Of a stretch of 64,000 nt of DNA, positions 33,100 to 43,126 are shown piece after piece. Below the pieces are notes generated by a model that had not been told where the DNA came from, did not search any database, and was given only the letters and a program-made list of their open reading frames with translations. Origin of the DNA: Strigamia acuminata. Taxonomy: Eukaryota > Arthropoda > Chilopoda > Geophilomorpha > Linotaeniidae. The translations under genes were made by a program, and so were the position numbers. Each line of letters begins with the position of its first letter. Positions within the stretch are counted from its first letter, which is position 1. The stretch spans positions 9,486,001-9,550,000 of the forward strand of contig OX442316.1 of assembly GCA_949358305.1 (NCBI GenBank), in the 5' to 3' direction.

Positions 33100-33590
33100 T
33101 CACCCAAGAAACGCAGGTTGTCGATTGTAGATTTTTAATTTCATTCCAGCTAATGCAAAAAATTCTTCATACATATCATACATGATGTTAGCTGCTGCTA
33201 AGCTAATTTCGTATCCGCTAGCACCTTCCTTTTCTAAACGCGACATCGATTCATCCAGTGTCTGAACTGTTTGGTCCATAATCTCCTCATACTAATTAAT
33301 ATACAAATATCAAATTATCTTGTAGACTTCTTGTTTGAGAATCGATCATTAGAGATGGGGAGCATGTAGAAATTCACACTTACTCGTGGAAGCGCCATGA
33401 ACACTTCAGCGAATTGATTGTAAAGATCAGGAAATGTTTCTGTTGTTGCAGTAATTCCTGTTCCGTTCTGATAAATCACAGTAAAATACTCGACATCGTC
33501 AGGGAAACTTTTACTTTCCGAAACGGGCAAAGCCGAAATAGTAACGGCCAATAGCATCACCACAAAACCGAGCATTATTTCTAACTTCAT
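33100..33590 (-). CDS. Small secreted protein, family member C
   Basis: Exons 33590-33384 (69 codons) and 33291-33100 (63 codons plus stop), 132 residues. Signal peptide MKLEIMLGFVVMLLAVTISA, then EYFTVIYQNGTGITATTETF, ALPR at the splice, and YEEFFALAGMKLKIYNRQP. Second exon again exactly 192 bp. Paralogue of members F and H. A CATAAATAAA TATA-like box lies upstream near 33745. Confidence 0.76.
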
Positions 33591-34064
33591 TGTAATAGAA
33601 TTCCAAATGCTGAAATGAAAACAAAGACTACAGTATAAGAATTTGTATATGACTAATGGAGACATTCTGTGTATCCTAACCTAAATTGTTAGTGACTGTG
33701 GTACTTGTTGCTAACTGCTGTCAGTACATCTTACCAGGAGTTTTATTTATGCTCTTTCCGTGTATTTCGTTACTGTAATTATTCCAATTCATGGCTGTTT
33801 TGATGTGAATACTTATCTGATTAGTATGAACTCAACTGGAACTGACGTTGCTTTATACCCAGTAGTCCAAAGTCAGCGATCCATAAGAATTTTCATGTTA
33901 TTTACTAAGAAATTTTATTCTATTTTATTTATTTATTTAATTGTAATCATGAAATAATAATACATTATTTGGTGTAAATAAGAGTTTGATTTGTCATAAG
34001 TAATTAAATCGTCCTAAGCTTATTTATTCTTGTTTTTGATACTTTGAATGTGCACTTGATGTCT
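33591..34064. other. Spacer with promoter of gene C
   Basis: Holds the 5' UTR exon and TATA-like box of gene C. Parts match the spacer at 37161-37590, upstream of gene F. Confidence 0.45.
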
Positions 34065-34539
34065 TCATACGAGGAAAATAGGTTCTCGGTTGTAAATTTT
34101 TAATTTGAGTCCAGCTTCAGCAAACAATTCTTCATACAAATCCGCTAGCATATTTCCTGCTACTGCGCTCATTTCACTTCGGCTGGTATGTACCTTTTTC
34201 ATTTGCTTTAATTTATCGTCAATTTTTTTATTTCCTCCTTCTGTAATCTCCTTATACTGACATAGAAAAATTAGATTAACACATTGAGGTAAATTTCTGG
34301 GTGATTTTAGAAAGATTTGAACTTACCCGGGGAAGATTTTTGAATTCATTTAGCAATTGGTGGTAAATATTCTGAAATACTTTTGTTTCTGCAGTAATTT
34401 CTGTACCATTTCGATATTTGAGAGTAAAATACTCGGCAATATATTCGGGAAAATCTGCCTTGCCCTTTAAAACATGCAGTGCCGCTACAGTAATTAGCAA
34501 TTGCCCGACGCAGAAGTGGAAGATTGTTTCTAACTTCAT
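34065..34539 (-). CDS. Small secreted protein, family member D
   Basis: Exons 34539-34327 (71 codons) and 34256-34065 (63 codons plus stop), 134 residues. Signal peptide MKLETIFHFCVGQLLITVAA, then EYFTLKYRNGTEITAETKVF, NLPR at the splice, and YEELFAEAGLKLKIYNREP. Closest to member A (QLLIT in the signal peptide; identical YFTLKYRNGTEITA). A TATA box TATATAAAAG on the minus strand (about 34585) lies about 45 bp before the start codon, so the 5' UTR is short. Confidence 0.78.
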
Positions 34540-35557
34540 TTTAACAGAATTTTAAAGGCTGAAATTAAAGCAGAACTACACTTTTATATAAAACTTCGAG
34601 AATTTTGGTTGATAAACAGATATTAGTTTCTTTATTTATAGTATAGTAAGCTGTTATTAGTAACATTAGTAGTATTAGTAGTAAGTGAGAATGTTATTTG
34701 ATGAAGCAAATGTACAAGCACAATAAATAATACAGACACACATTTCTTTTATTTTACTGCTTAACTCGACTCAAGATCCGCATTCCTATGTTGTAGTAAT
34801 GGAAATTCTGACATAAACTTACGTAGTTTGTGTTTCATTTCTTCATCAATTGAAAGACTGCTGACAGATTAGTGTCGCAACATCCATAATTAACTTCAGA
34901 TTAATTTCAAATTTGCACTGCACATATGCCAAAATTTTATCAAATATGTTAACCAAAATAATTACGGAGTATTACAATTTTACTTTAAGACAGTTTCGTA
35001 ACTGGTGAAACCACACAAGTTATGGTAAAAATTTGCATGGGTGGTACGGTGTCTGTACAGTTTAGGACAGTAAAAAAAATGATCTTGAATATTTTATTCA
35101 AAGTCACTTTTCCATACACCATTGGGTTGATGATGCCCGACTTTCTATACAAATACCACATCACATTTGCTAAAAATAGAAAAGTTATGACGGAACTAGA
35201 AATAGACTTTTTCCTCACTTTATAAGAGGTGATGATGGCGAGCTTACCTGAATGCAGGTGCAGGTGAAAACAGCTCTCATCACTCCCCTTGATTCGATTC
35301 CGTTGACTTGAACCACATCCTGGACCAGTCCAAGTTCAACGCTTTGATTGAAGCGTATTGTGATACGACTCCTAATGTTAAATTTTGGCTCAGGTAAATT
35401 ACTCGGTGTTTAAAAGATGTTTGATGCAAAAGGAAAGAAAGAATTTCTCCAATTTATTATTCTCAAAGAAATTATAGTTGACGACTACGGTAGATAATTT
35501 TTTTAAATGGATTTACAGTACAACTAAAATGAATATTTATTCGGTAATTTGGTTTCT
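34540..35557. other. Duplicated spacer of the secreted cluster (copy 2)
   Basis: Counterpart of 31275-32128, containing the promoter of gene D. Open frames at 34985-35225 exist on both strands and have no counterpart preserved in the first copy. No gene is called. Confidence 0.5.
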
Positions 35558-36034
35558 TCACAAGAGGAAAATAGGTTGTCGGTTGTAGATTTTTAATTGG
35601 AGTCCAGCTTCTGCAAACATTTCTTCATACGTATCCGCTATTATATTTCCTGCTACTATGCTCATTTCCAGTTTGCTGGCACCTTCCTTTTCCATTTGCT
35701 TAAATTTGTCAACTATTTTCTTACTTCCTCCGCCTAAAATCTCGTTATACTGCCAAAAAATAAGATCAACACCATAAGGCAAATTTCGGGGTGATTTCAG
35801 AAGAAAATTGTCACTTACTCGTGGAAGCTTTCTGAAGTCATCGTCCAATTTGTTATAAATGGATTTAAAATGTGTTGATACTGCTTCAATTTCTGTGCCG
35901 TTTGGAAAATTTAGAATAAAATACTCGACATCATCTGGATAATCTCCGCTTCCGCTGCCCTCTGAAATTTTCACTGCTACAAAAGAAATTACCAGTTGCA
36001 TGACGGCGTAACGGCCGATTATTTCCAACTTCAT
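35558..36034 (-). CDS. Small secreted protein, family member E
   Basis: Exons 36034-35819 (72 codons) and 35749-35558 (63 codons plus stop), 135 residues. Signal peptide MKLEIIGRYAVMQLVISFVA, a Ser-Gly insertion (EGSGSGDYPDD), then YFILNFPNGTEIEA, KLPR, and YEEMFAEAGLQLKIYNRQP. The 69-bp intron has no stop and is a multiple of three, so an unspliced message would add 23 residues. Normal GT-AG sites make splicing likely. TATA (CATATAAAGACG) and a 5' UTR intron match member B. Confidence 0.78.
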   Translation of the reverse strand: MKLEIIGRYAVMQLVISFVAVKISEGSGSGDYPDDVEYFILNFPNGTEIEAVSTHFKSIYNKLDDDFRKLPRVSDNFLLKSPRNLPYGVDLIFWQYNEILGGGSKKIVDKFKQMEKEGASKLEMSIVAGNIIADTYEEMFAEAGLQLKIYNRQPIFLL

Positions 36035-36528
36035 TTTAACGGTTTTTGAAAAGCTGAAATAATAATAACAATCTCCAATATGCAAGGTTTAGTATTCTGA
36101 ATGAAAAAAGGATTCTAAATTATAGTACATACGTTTGTGAAAGGTGTTTTCAGTTGGAACGTTCACGCTGACGTTTTAATTTGAATGCACAACGTCTTTA
36201 TATGAAAAAGTTATCTTTTAACAGTTTTATCGTGTGAATATTAACTATTAAATATCCGGAGGATGTAATAACATAATAACATTTCTCCTTGCACAATGAA
36301 CCTCCAGAAAAATATGTAATGGTGACTTTTAAATGTCGCGAATGTGTATTTCATGATGGGACTGTGAGGTTTTGTTCTGTGCAGATCTGAAATTGTATGT
36401 TTAGACTAGACAAGAAAAGAACACTAATTTTCCCATTAGTCTTTACTGCTAATAATGCAGTTGATAATACATTTTTATTTGAATTCCATATATTAGTTTG
36501 GATTATGTGATTGTTTTTATCGTTTTCT
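36035..36528. other. Spacer with promoter of gene E
   Basis: Contains the TATA box (about 36200) and 5' UTR exon and intron of gene E. Nothing else is supported. Confidence 0.45.
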
Positions 36529-37160
36529 TTACCGAAAAAATGCTGGTTGTCGATTGTAGATTTTTAATTCCATCCCAGCTTCTGCAAACAATTCTTCATA
36601 TATATCAGCCGTGATGTTAGCTGTAGCTAAGCTAATTTCATATTCGTTGGCGCCTTCTTTCTCCAAACGCGAAATCGTTTCATCCAGTTTCTCATTTCCT
36701 TTATTCAAAATCTCCACGTGCTAATTAATAGAAAAAATGAAATTCCGTTGTAAAAAACACAATGTTAAGTGGTTATGTTGTTTTAACAGTTCATGATTCT
36801 GTTGAGAGTCCCGGATAACTTAATTGGTAGAGCACCAGTCTGGCAAACGGGGGATCTGGGTAAGATCTCCGGCTCAGGACTCCTCGTTGGAACTTGGGAA
36901 GCGGGACTGTATGTCTAGACAAATTACGATGTAGATTTCTCAATCACTCTTACTGCTGGAAGTGCCGCGAACACTTCAGTGAGTTGATTAAAAAGAGCAG
37001 GAAATTCGTCATATTTTGCAGTAATTTTTGTGCCGTTGTGATAAGTCAGAGTAAAATACTGGACATCATTAGGGAAACGTTGGCTCTCCGAAACAGGCAA
37101 AGCCATAATAGAGCCTATCATTAGCACCTCCACAAAACCGAGTATCATTTCTAACCTCAT
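36529..37160 (-). CDS. Small secreted protein, family member F (long intron)
   Basis: Exons 37160-36954 (69 codons) and 36720-36529 (63 codons... stop TAA), 132 residues. Signal peptide MRLEMILGFVEVLMIGSIMA, then QYFTLTYHNGTKITAKYDEF, ALPA at the splice, HVEILNKG, and YEELFAEAGMELKIYNRQP. Paralogue of C. The intron is 233 bp against 69-92 bp in the relatives, because a tRNA-derived sequence sits in it. A CATAAATAGA box is found near 37328, with a 5' UTR intron (CCAG/GTAAAG). Confidence 0.76.
36806..36882 (+). repeat. tRNA-derived (SINE-like) sequence in intron of gene F
   Basis: A 77-nt stretch with complementary ends GAGTCC and GGACTC and a good box A (TTAATTGGTAGAGCA), but a ruined T arm and box B. 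It shares CTGGCAAAcGGGGG with the remnants in the Gr spacers. It is best read as a tRNA-derived SINE head or pseudo-tRNA and not as a functional tRNA. Confidence 0.6.
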
Positions 37161-37591
37161 TGTAATAGAATTTCAAAAGCTGGAATGAAAGCAAAGACAA
37201 TTATAATTTGTGTCCGATTAGTGTAGACTTCTGTATATCTTTACCTGGATTGTTATTGCTGATTGCTGCAATTGTGTGTTGGCAACTGTTGCTAACTGCT
37301 GTCTGTACACTTTACCAGGATTTCTATTTATGCTCTTCCCATGTATTTCTTTAGTATAATTATTCCAATTCATGGCTGTGAATACTTGTCTGATTAGTAT
37401 GAATACAACTGGAAGTGTATAATCACTTAGCTAACAGACGTTCCTTTACACCCAGAAGTTCAAAGTCAGCAACCACAAAAACTCTGTTATTTACTAAGAA
37501 ATGAGTGTGTTTTTTCTTAAGGGTAATAATTTTAGTCTAAACTCAGAACCGGTATAATTGAAACTTTTAAATATTTAGTTTTATTTATCAT
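37161..37591. other. Spacer with promoter of gene F
   Basis: Holds the 5' UTR exon and TATA-like box of gene F. It is duplicated, together with genes F and G, at 62798-63245. Confidence 0.5.
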
Positions 37592-38009
37592 TTAGTGGAA
37601 AGAAAAATTAGTCAATTTGCGATCATTAATTTTTAAATCCATCCCAGCTGCTGCGAACCATTTTTCGTATATGTCTGCCATGCCACGATAGATCATTAGG
37701 CCAATCTTATTCGTATCTGCACCTTCTTCGGTTAATTTTTTCATTTCTTTGTCCACTTTGCTGTATCCAGCTTCAAGAATTTCTTCATACTAAAAAAAAA
37801 ATGTTTCTTAAGGTATTTGTCATTAATTACAGAATGCATACGTTTGGGACTGATTCTAATTCGGGATATAATTTTTTTAGAAGTTGATTAAATTCATCCA
37901 CATTTCCAGTAATTTCTTCGCCAGCTTTTGTTTTCAAGGTGAAATAGTTGTCTTCAGCACCAATTGCCAGTTGAATGATGGCGACACAGATTATTGCTTG
38001 GAACTTCAT
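37592..38009 (-). CDS. Small secreted protein, family member G (divergent)
   Basis: Exons 38009-37842 (56 codons) and 37789-37592 (65 codons plus stop), 121 residues. Signal peptide MKFQAIICVAIIQLAIGA, then NYFTLKTKAGEEITGNVDEF, ESVPN at the splice, YEEILEAGYSKVDKE and YEKWFAAAGMDLKINDRK. It keeps the family pattern (YFTLK, EIT, splice position, the AAAGxxLKI ending) but is clearly a second subfamily. Its duplicate is member I. Confidence 0.75.
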
Positions 38010-38807
38010 TTTAAGCTGTAATTATATTATTCTATGTCAGGTTAGGTAGGCACACGGGGGGTCTAATCTGAATTTTTATCTCAATGACTACTGAAATGTC
38101 ACGCCATTAAAATATGTACAAAGGTTAAACGAACAAACAAACATGATAATTATTAAATGTCACAAACTAACTAATATAATTACTTCACTTGATATCAGCG
38201 CTTTAAACTTTAATTAACAGACTGGTTATATTTTTTAGGAATTTGTAATTTAACTGTTATCTTCTTTCACCTTTAACAATGATATTTGATGGCGCATTTT
38301 TTTCTGTAACAACTTAGACACTGCAATTTTTGTTCAGTGTCTTCGTTATCTTCAACTAAAGCAAACAGAAAATTGTGCAGTTCAAGCAACTGTCAAAAGT
38401 AAAATCTTATTATCAGATATGTGTACGTTAACAAGTAAGCAAACTAGAATTTATATCTGTAGACTGAAAAAAATTATTATTGCTAAATAATGAAAAAGAA
38501 CAAATGGCATGTTTACATTTAACTTAATCTCCCCATTACATAATAAATAGTTTTTTTGGATGGATTTGTGTGCTCACAAAGTTTTTAAATCAAATGTCAA
38601 TTACGGTATGTTGTAATTTTTAAAAAAAAATACTTTACACTATCATAACTAATAAAAATAATTGATAAGTAATGAAATGTGAATCATCTTGTGAAAACTA
38701 CCACTTGGTACATTTTGCAATACAGTAGACTCATTTATAAAGTCATTTGTTTTGTACATTTTGTCGTCTGATGGCGTAGTGTGCGCCATTGTTGTACAAT
38801 CATAGAA
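38010..38807. other. Intergenic, start shared with the 63.7-64.0 kb segment
   Basis: About the first 300 bp (to about 38310) are repeated after gene I at 63661-64000. The remainder is AT-rich, with no gene seen. Confidence 0.5.
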
Positions 38808-40797
38808 ATGGCTCAAAATGAGGAATCAAATATCCCACCGTCTGAATTTGTTTATTTGCATATTGACAACAAAACAATTAAAGTTAGAAGGTCTGGAAAT
38901 GGAAAGACATTCGGTTTTTCAACTTGATTCATCAATTTCTTTTAGGTCTCTTCTAATCGGACACATTTTACACTTGAGAGAAGTTTTAAGATTCTGGCCG
39001 AATTCATGCACTATTTCACTTGATAATTTGAATTTTTCGGTATGTGACATGATTTTACGGTGGATGCACACATTAGAAATAGAAACAGAATTGCTGAGCT
39101 TACCAACTATGGTTAACGTCCACGATACCGCAGTGCAATTGAAAATCGTTGGTGAGATTTGTATAAATATTTATTTTTTTCTTTTCATTTCCTAATTGTT
39201 TTTCTTTCCAGCTCTAATTAAATTCTGCGAAAAATTAATCTAGAGAAATTTATGGCCTCAAATGTCACGGATGTTTATGGATTTATTGAACAACATGGAA
39301 CTACCGATTTATTCAGTTCTCTTCGTAACATTTTGATATCATCATTCGAGGGTGTTGTGAAACATCCTAACTTTATGCGGTTTAATATTGATTTTGTATG
39401 CATGCTTTTATCTGATAATGATGTCGTAATCGACAGGCAAGTGTGTAATGTAATTCTTTATTGCCATGAGGTATCTAATTTGATTCTTTATTTTTAGTGA
39501 AAAAATTGTACCATCGTTGGTGGGTTCGCCGCTTACATCCTGAGCATGGTGAATTTGTGCCATTTGCTCTCTTCGCACAGAGAGAACGTATTGAATCCTC
39601 TCAAGGGCAAAAACGAACAGAATATTCTTCCCAGAGCGAAAGATGCCTCTAACATTGCTCTCGTGGTAATTCCTATTTTCATTTCATTCTGGTGTTGTCA
39701 AATAAAATTAAAATTTCTATTTTTCTGCACGTTTTCTTCAAGAAATCAGCTATCCAATATGGAGGATACCAAGTAGCTTATCTTGTAGCAGATTTTTGCA
39801 TATCCTTGCATTAAAATGCCAATTATTAAGTATGCCATAATACTTTTTAGGATTTACTATTTAATTATTTGTACTGAATGTGGTTTTTATTTTGCTCGGC
39901 GAGATTATCGTACTGCCAATTCAGTTTGCATTTTGGAGCACCGTGTTGAAGCTTTGCGAATTTATAGGGTTAGCTGATTGATTCTGGTTGCATTTAATTT
40001 AATTTAATGTAATTTAATTTAATTATTTTTAGGCCAATTATAATTGCTTTAATCCTTATACAATTAACTCAATATTTAATGATAAGATTTTTCTTCCTGG
40101 TAGATCAGGGCAAGACATTAGCTCTGGATAACAGGTCTGTGTTCAAAAGTAATATTAAATGAAATAAATTATTAAAATAAAATGATTTGTTAATTTTTAG
40201 GAGAGGATTCTTTATCTTGTCGTACTTTGTGTTTTTTTAACATACCGGTATTTACTGGACTATTTTCGTGCATCAAAAGAATTTCGATGGGAAGTGTTAT
40301 GGGAATATTGTTCGTGCCGCGGCTCGACAAAAGCATATTTCCAAGAATGTTTGAAAAAAGAGACGCAAGTATGAATATTTCTTGACCATTTAATATTTGT
40401 AACATCATGTTCCTCCATTTCTTTGAAGGTTTCAGAGCTTATTCAAGCTTACTGGATTTGGAAGCTTTGCAGTCAAATCCAATCGTTCTCACATTTGTCC
40501 ATCTACTGACCAATTGGAATCACGCACCATCGAATAACTTACACAACCACGAGCTAGAAGCGCCATTGCGTGAGTGCAAATTAGCTAATAATTAATCTTT
40601 GACACTGGATGTTTTCTTTTCGGTCAACAGATACGAAAGTGAGCAGGAAAAAGCAGGTAGCTCGCACCAGGTGGTTCGTGGCGTACACCCTCATTCGAAA
40701 TCCAAGTCTGATCGGGTTCCGAGGAGTAAACAACGCATTGTCCGTTCTGGAAGTTTTAAACCAACCCGTGAAAAATGAACGAGGAACAAACGTGTAA
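38808..40797 (+). CDS. BTB/BACK-type protein, multi-exon
   Basis: N-terminal exons can be joined in frame: 38808-38890, 38946-39151, 39244-39444, and an exon from 39498. The result reads FVYLHIDNKTIKVRRSLLIG, LREVLRFWP, ISLDNLNFSVCDMILRWMHT (BTB/Skp1-like fold), then EKFMASNVTDVYGFIEQHGT and SSLRNILISSFEGVV (BACK-like helices), then LKKLYHRWWVRRLHPEH. Such proteins are usually substrate adaptors of cullin-3 ligases. No Kelch repeats were seen. Downstream segments (around 39620-39670, 39745-39800, 40200-40365, 40430-40571, 40632-40797, ending NERGTNV) can be linked in one frame but are less certain. Several donors are weak, so partial decay is possible. Confidence 0.5.
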
Positions 40798-41403
40798 TTC
40801 GACTCGCTCGATTGGCTTTTGCTTCTATTCGTTCAGCCATCTCCACTGCCATGATTAAAAGTCAATATTCTAAGTTATACTAATTTTCATATAGCTTCTG
40901 ACAAGATGTAGAACTATTTGTTTTGTACAGCTGTTCGAACGGTTTACGGACTATATATTATGTATATTTTTAACGTCATAAGGAGAAACCAAAGATGCTC
41001 GTAGTTTCTGTATTAATGTTTGTTAACGTCCGCACTGTAGCGCCATGAAAATACGGTAATTTGTAAATGTCATGTAGTAAGAAACATGGAATCACGTTTG
41101 GATTTGTGACATGTAAATAAAATATTAATATGTTGTCAGTATTGTGTCATGTATAAACAAAAAAGATGAAATAAATCGTGGTAAACGGGAGTAGAAAAGT
41201 GGCAGATTGCGGTTTGTTTGGTGAGATAAACAAAACAGAGCCTGGAAGCTGTTTAAAGACTAAAGAGCTGCCAAGACCTGCAACGAGTGACATGCAATGC
41301 AGCGAAGAAAATTGGGTAGCTTGAAACGAGCACCCTGATGAGAGACAGAGCCAGAGCCAGGAAAAGGGCATCTGGCCTGGCGGCAGACAAGTGTTGGATA
41401 AGG
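40798..41403. other. Intergenic
   Basis: Contains the 3' side of the BTB/BACK gene. A minus-strand open frame at 41147-41413 has no recognisable motif and no signs of selection, so no gene is called. Confidence 0.35.
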
Positions 41404-41465
41404 TCACTGACATGCGCAGTAGTGGCTCGTAGTCGTAATAATAATATAAAGGAAATAATATTCTA

Positions 41466-41830
41466 ACTTAGCCTCGAAGTAGGTCACGCACATGCGCCGT
41501 AAGAACCAGACTGCAGAAGAGCAATATGACACGATGTCTCCAACTCCAACCATTGGCCTGTATATTTAGATTTAATCTTCAGCCATCCAATCGTTTCGAG
41601 GTAGGAAGTTGAGTTAGTTTATCTTAAATTATTTTTAAGATTGTAAATGTTTCAGAATAGTTTAAAAACAGCGGAATAATTTAACGAATTTTGACATATT
41701 TCGTTTTTTTTTTGAACAGAAGGCCCACGCTGAAATCAATCTCGCCACCATTGTTAACAACTCAATCCGAAGCATACGCCTTGATGGAAAATAAGGTTTC
41801 CTGACAACCTGGGCTTCAAAACATCCTTTG
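41466..41830 (+). promoter_or_regulatory. Promoter-exon cassette 1
   Basis: A CGCACATGCGCC motif (41487-41498; NRF-1/Erect wing-type palindrome), a CCATTGG box (about 41550), then CAGCCATCCAATCGTTTCGAGG. After an intron-like stretch an exon-like segment spans 41720-41830, preceded by TTTTTTTTGAACAG and followed by GTAAGT. The exon has no long frame. The same parts recur in order in cassettes 2 and 3, suggesting a repeated transcription unit, perhaps non-coding. Confidence 0.5.
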
Positions 41831-41965
41831 GTAAGTACTCTTTTCAAATTTAACAACATTTTAGGAAATGATTTAAGAAATCAGTAATATTTTTAATGTT
41901 TATAAAAGGCATTGTAAAAAATGGTTGAATTCAAACAATTTGAATTGGGGTTTGAATTGGGAGAA

Positions 41966-42334
41966 ATCCACGCACATGCGCAGTAAGAATCAGATTGCAT
42001 TGTGGGAAGGAGGACAGTATGTGTTCTGACGCGATGTATACGACAGCAGCAACCATTGGCCCGCACATTTAGAATGAATCTTCAGCCATCCAATCGTTTC
42101 GAGGTGGGAATTTGAGTTAGTTTATCTTAAATTATTTTTAAGATTGTAAATGTTTCAGAATAGTTTAAAAACTGCGGAATAATTTAACGAATTTTGACAT
42201 ATTTTGTTTTTTTTTTTTGAACAGAAGGCCCACGCTGAAATCGAATCTCGCCGCCATTATTAACAACTCGATTCGGAGCCATCCACTCCGCCTTGATGAG
42301 AAATCAGATTTTCTAAGCTTCAAATTATACTTGG
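41966..42334 (+). promoter_or_regulatory. Promoter-exon cassette 2
   Basis: A tandem copy of cassette 1: CGCACATGCGCAG (41971-41983), CATTGTGGGAAG, AACCATTGG, CAGCCATCCAATCGTTTCGAGG, the same intron text, and the exon 42225-42334 (AACAG before, GTAAAT after). About 500 bp separate equivalent points of cassettes 1 and 2. Confidence 0.5.
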
Positions 42335-42406
42335 GTAAATAAATTTTGGCTCAGATATTACTTATGAATAATAAATTTTCAAAAGAAATTTATTTTTTCC
42401 CTACTA

Positions 42407-42726
42407 CAGTTCGTGCACGGTATCTTGATGCTAAATTCGTACGCGGCATACTGCGCAGACGATTTTCTATTTCCAGTTATATTGCAGTATTAAGCCTAAT
42501 ATTAGGCCTAATGATGCGAAAACAAGGTAAATAAACAAAAATATTTTGGTACTAAGTTGTAAATTACTTTTAAATATGAGTTTATTGTTTTTATTTACTT
42601 TATTTTAGCATTATTAGGCCTAATATTAGGCTTAATACTGCTAAATAACTTCTGGAATTAGAAAATCGTCTGCGCAGAATGGGATGCGCAGTACGAATTT
42701 AGCATCAAGATACTGTGCGCGAACTA
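42407..42726. mobile_element. MITE with TA duplication, CAGTTCG termini
   Basis: A 320-bp inverted-repeat element flanked by TA. The arms pair GATGCTAAATTCGTAC, CTGCGCAGACGATTTTCTA and TATTAAGCCTAATATTAGG. The unoccupied site is seen where the host repeat recurs (TTTTTTCCAACTGG near 49134). A left-truncated copy with the same right junction is at 45752-46042. The element is non-coding. Confidence 0.7.
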
Positions 42727-42775
42727 TAGTTTAATGTGGTGTCCTCCCGTTTATAATAAATTTTTTCGATTTTTT

Positions 42776-43123
42776 TCTTTCGACTTTAATCATTTTGTCA
42801 TGTTTTTGAGCATTCTTACACTGTTTGAACCCGATATAGCACGATTTTATTTTACACTGTTTGAACTTGGTATAACACGATTTTTATTCTATCCGAATTT
42901 TACATGAGTTCATACGTTTTTATAATAATTTATTAAAAAATTCTTGAAAAGTATTGAAATACCTTTAACAATAGTTTCACATTATTTTAAAGTAAATTTT
43001 TTCAAAGTTAAACCAAAAAAAAAAATATTAAAAGTAAAAACATCATATGCGTATTTGTTAATTTGTGATGCAGTGAAGCATCTAGTGTTAACTGACAACG
43101 TAAAAAGTTTAAAAACGCGTGTT
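42776..43123. repeat. Host repeat block, copy 1
   Basis: Starts TTTCGACTTTAATCATTTTGTC and runs through ACACTGTTTGAACCCGAT and ATGCAGTGAAGCATCTAG. Equivalent blocks are near 44920-45420, 46105-47330 and 49190-49760. Different transposons interrupt different copies, so each copy serves as the empty site for the others. Confidence 0.65.
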
Positions 43124-43126
43124 ATT

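Noticed and set aside
36806-36882. Functional tRNA gene
   Set aside because: Box A and acceptor pairing are good, but the T arm does not pair and box B is degenerate, and the anticodon stem is mismatched.
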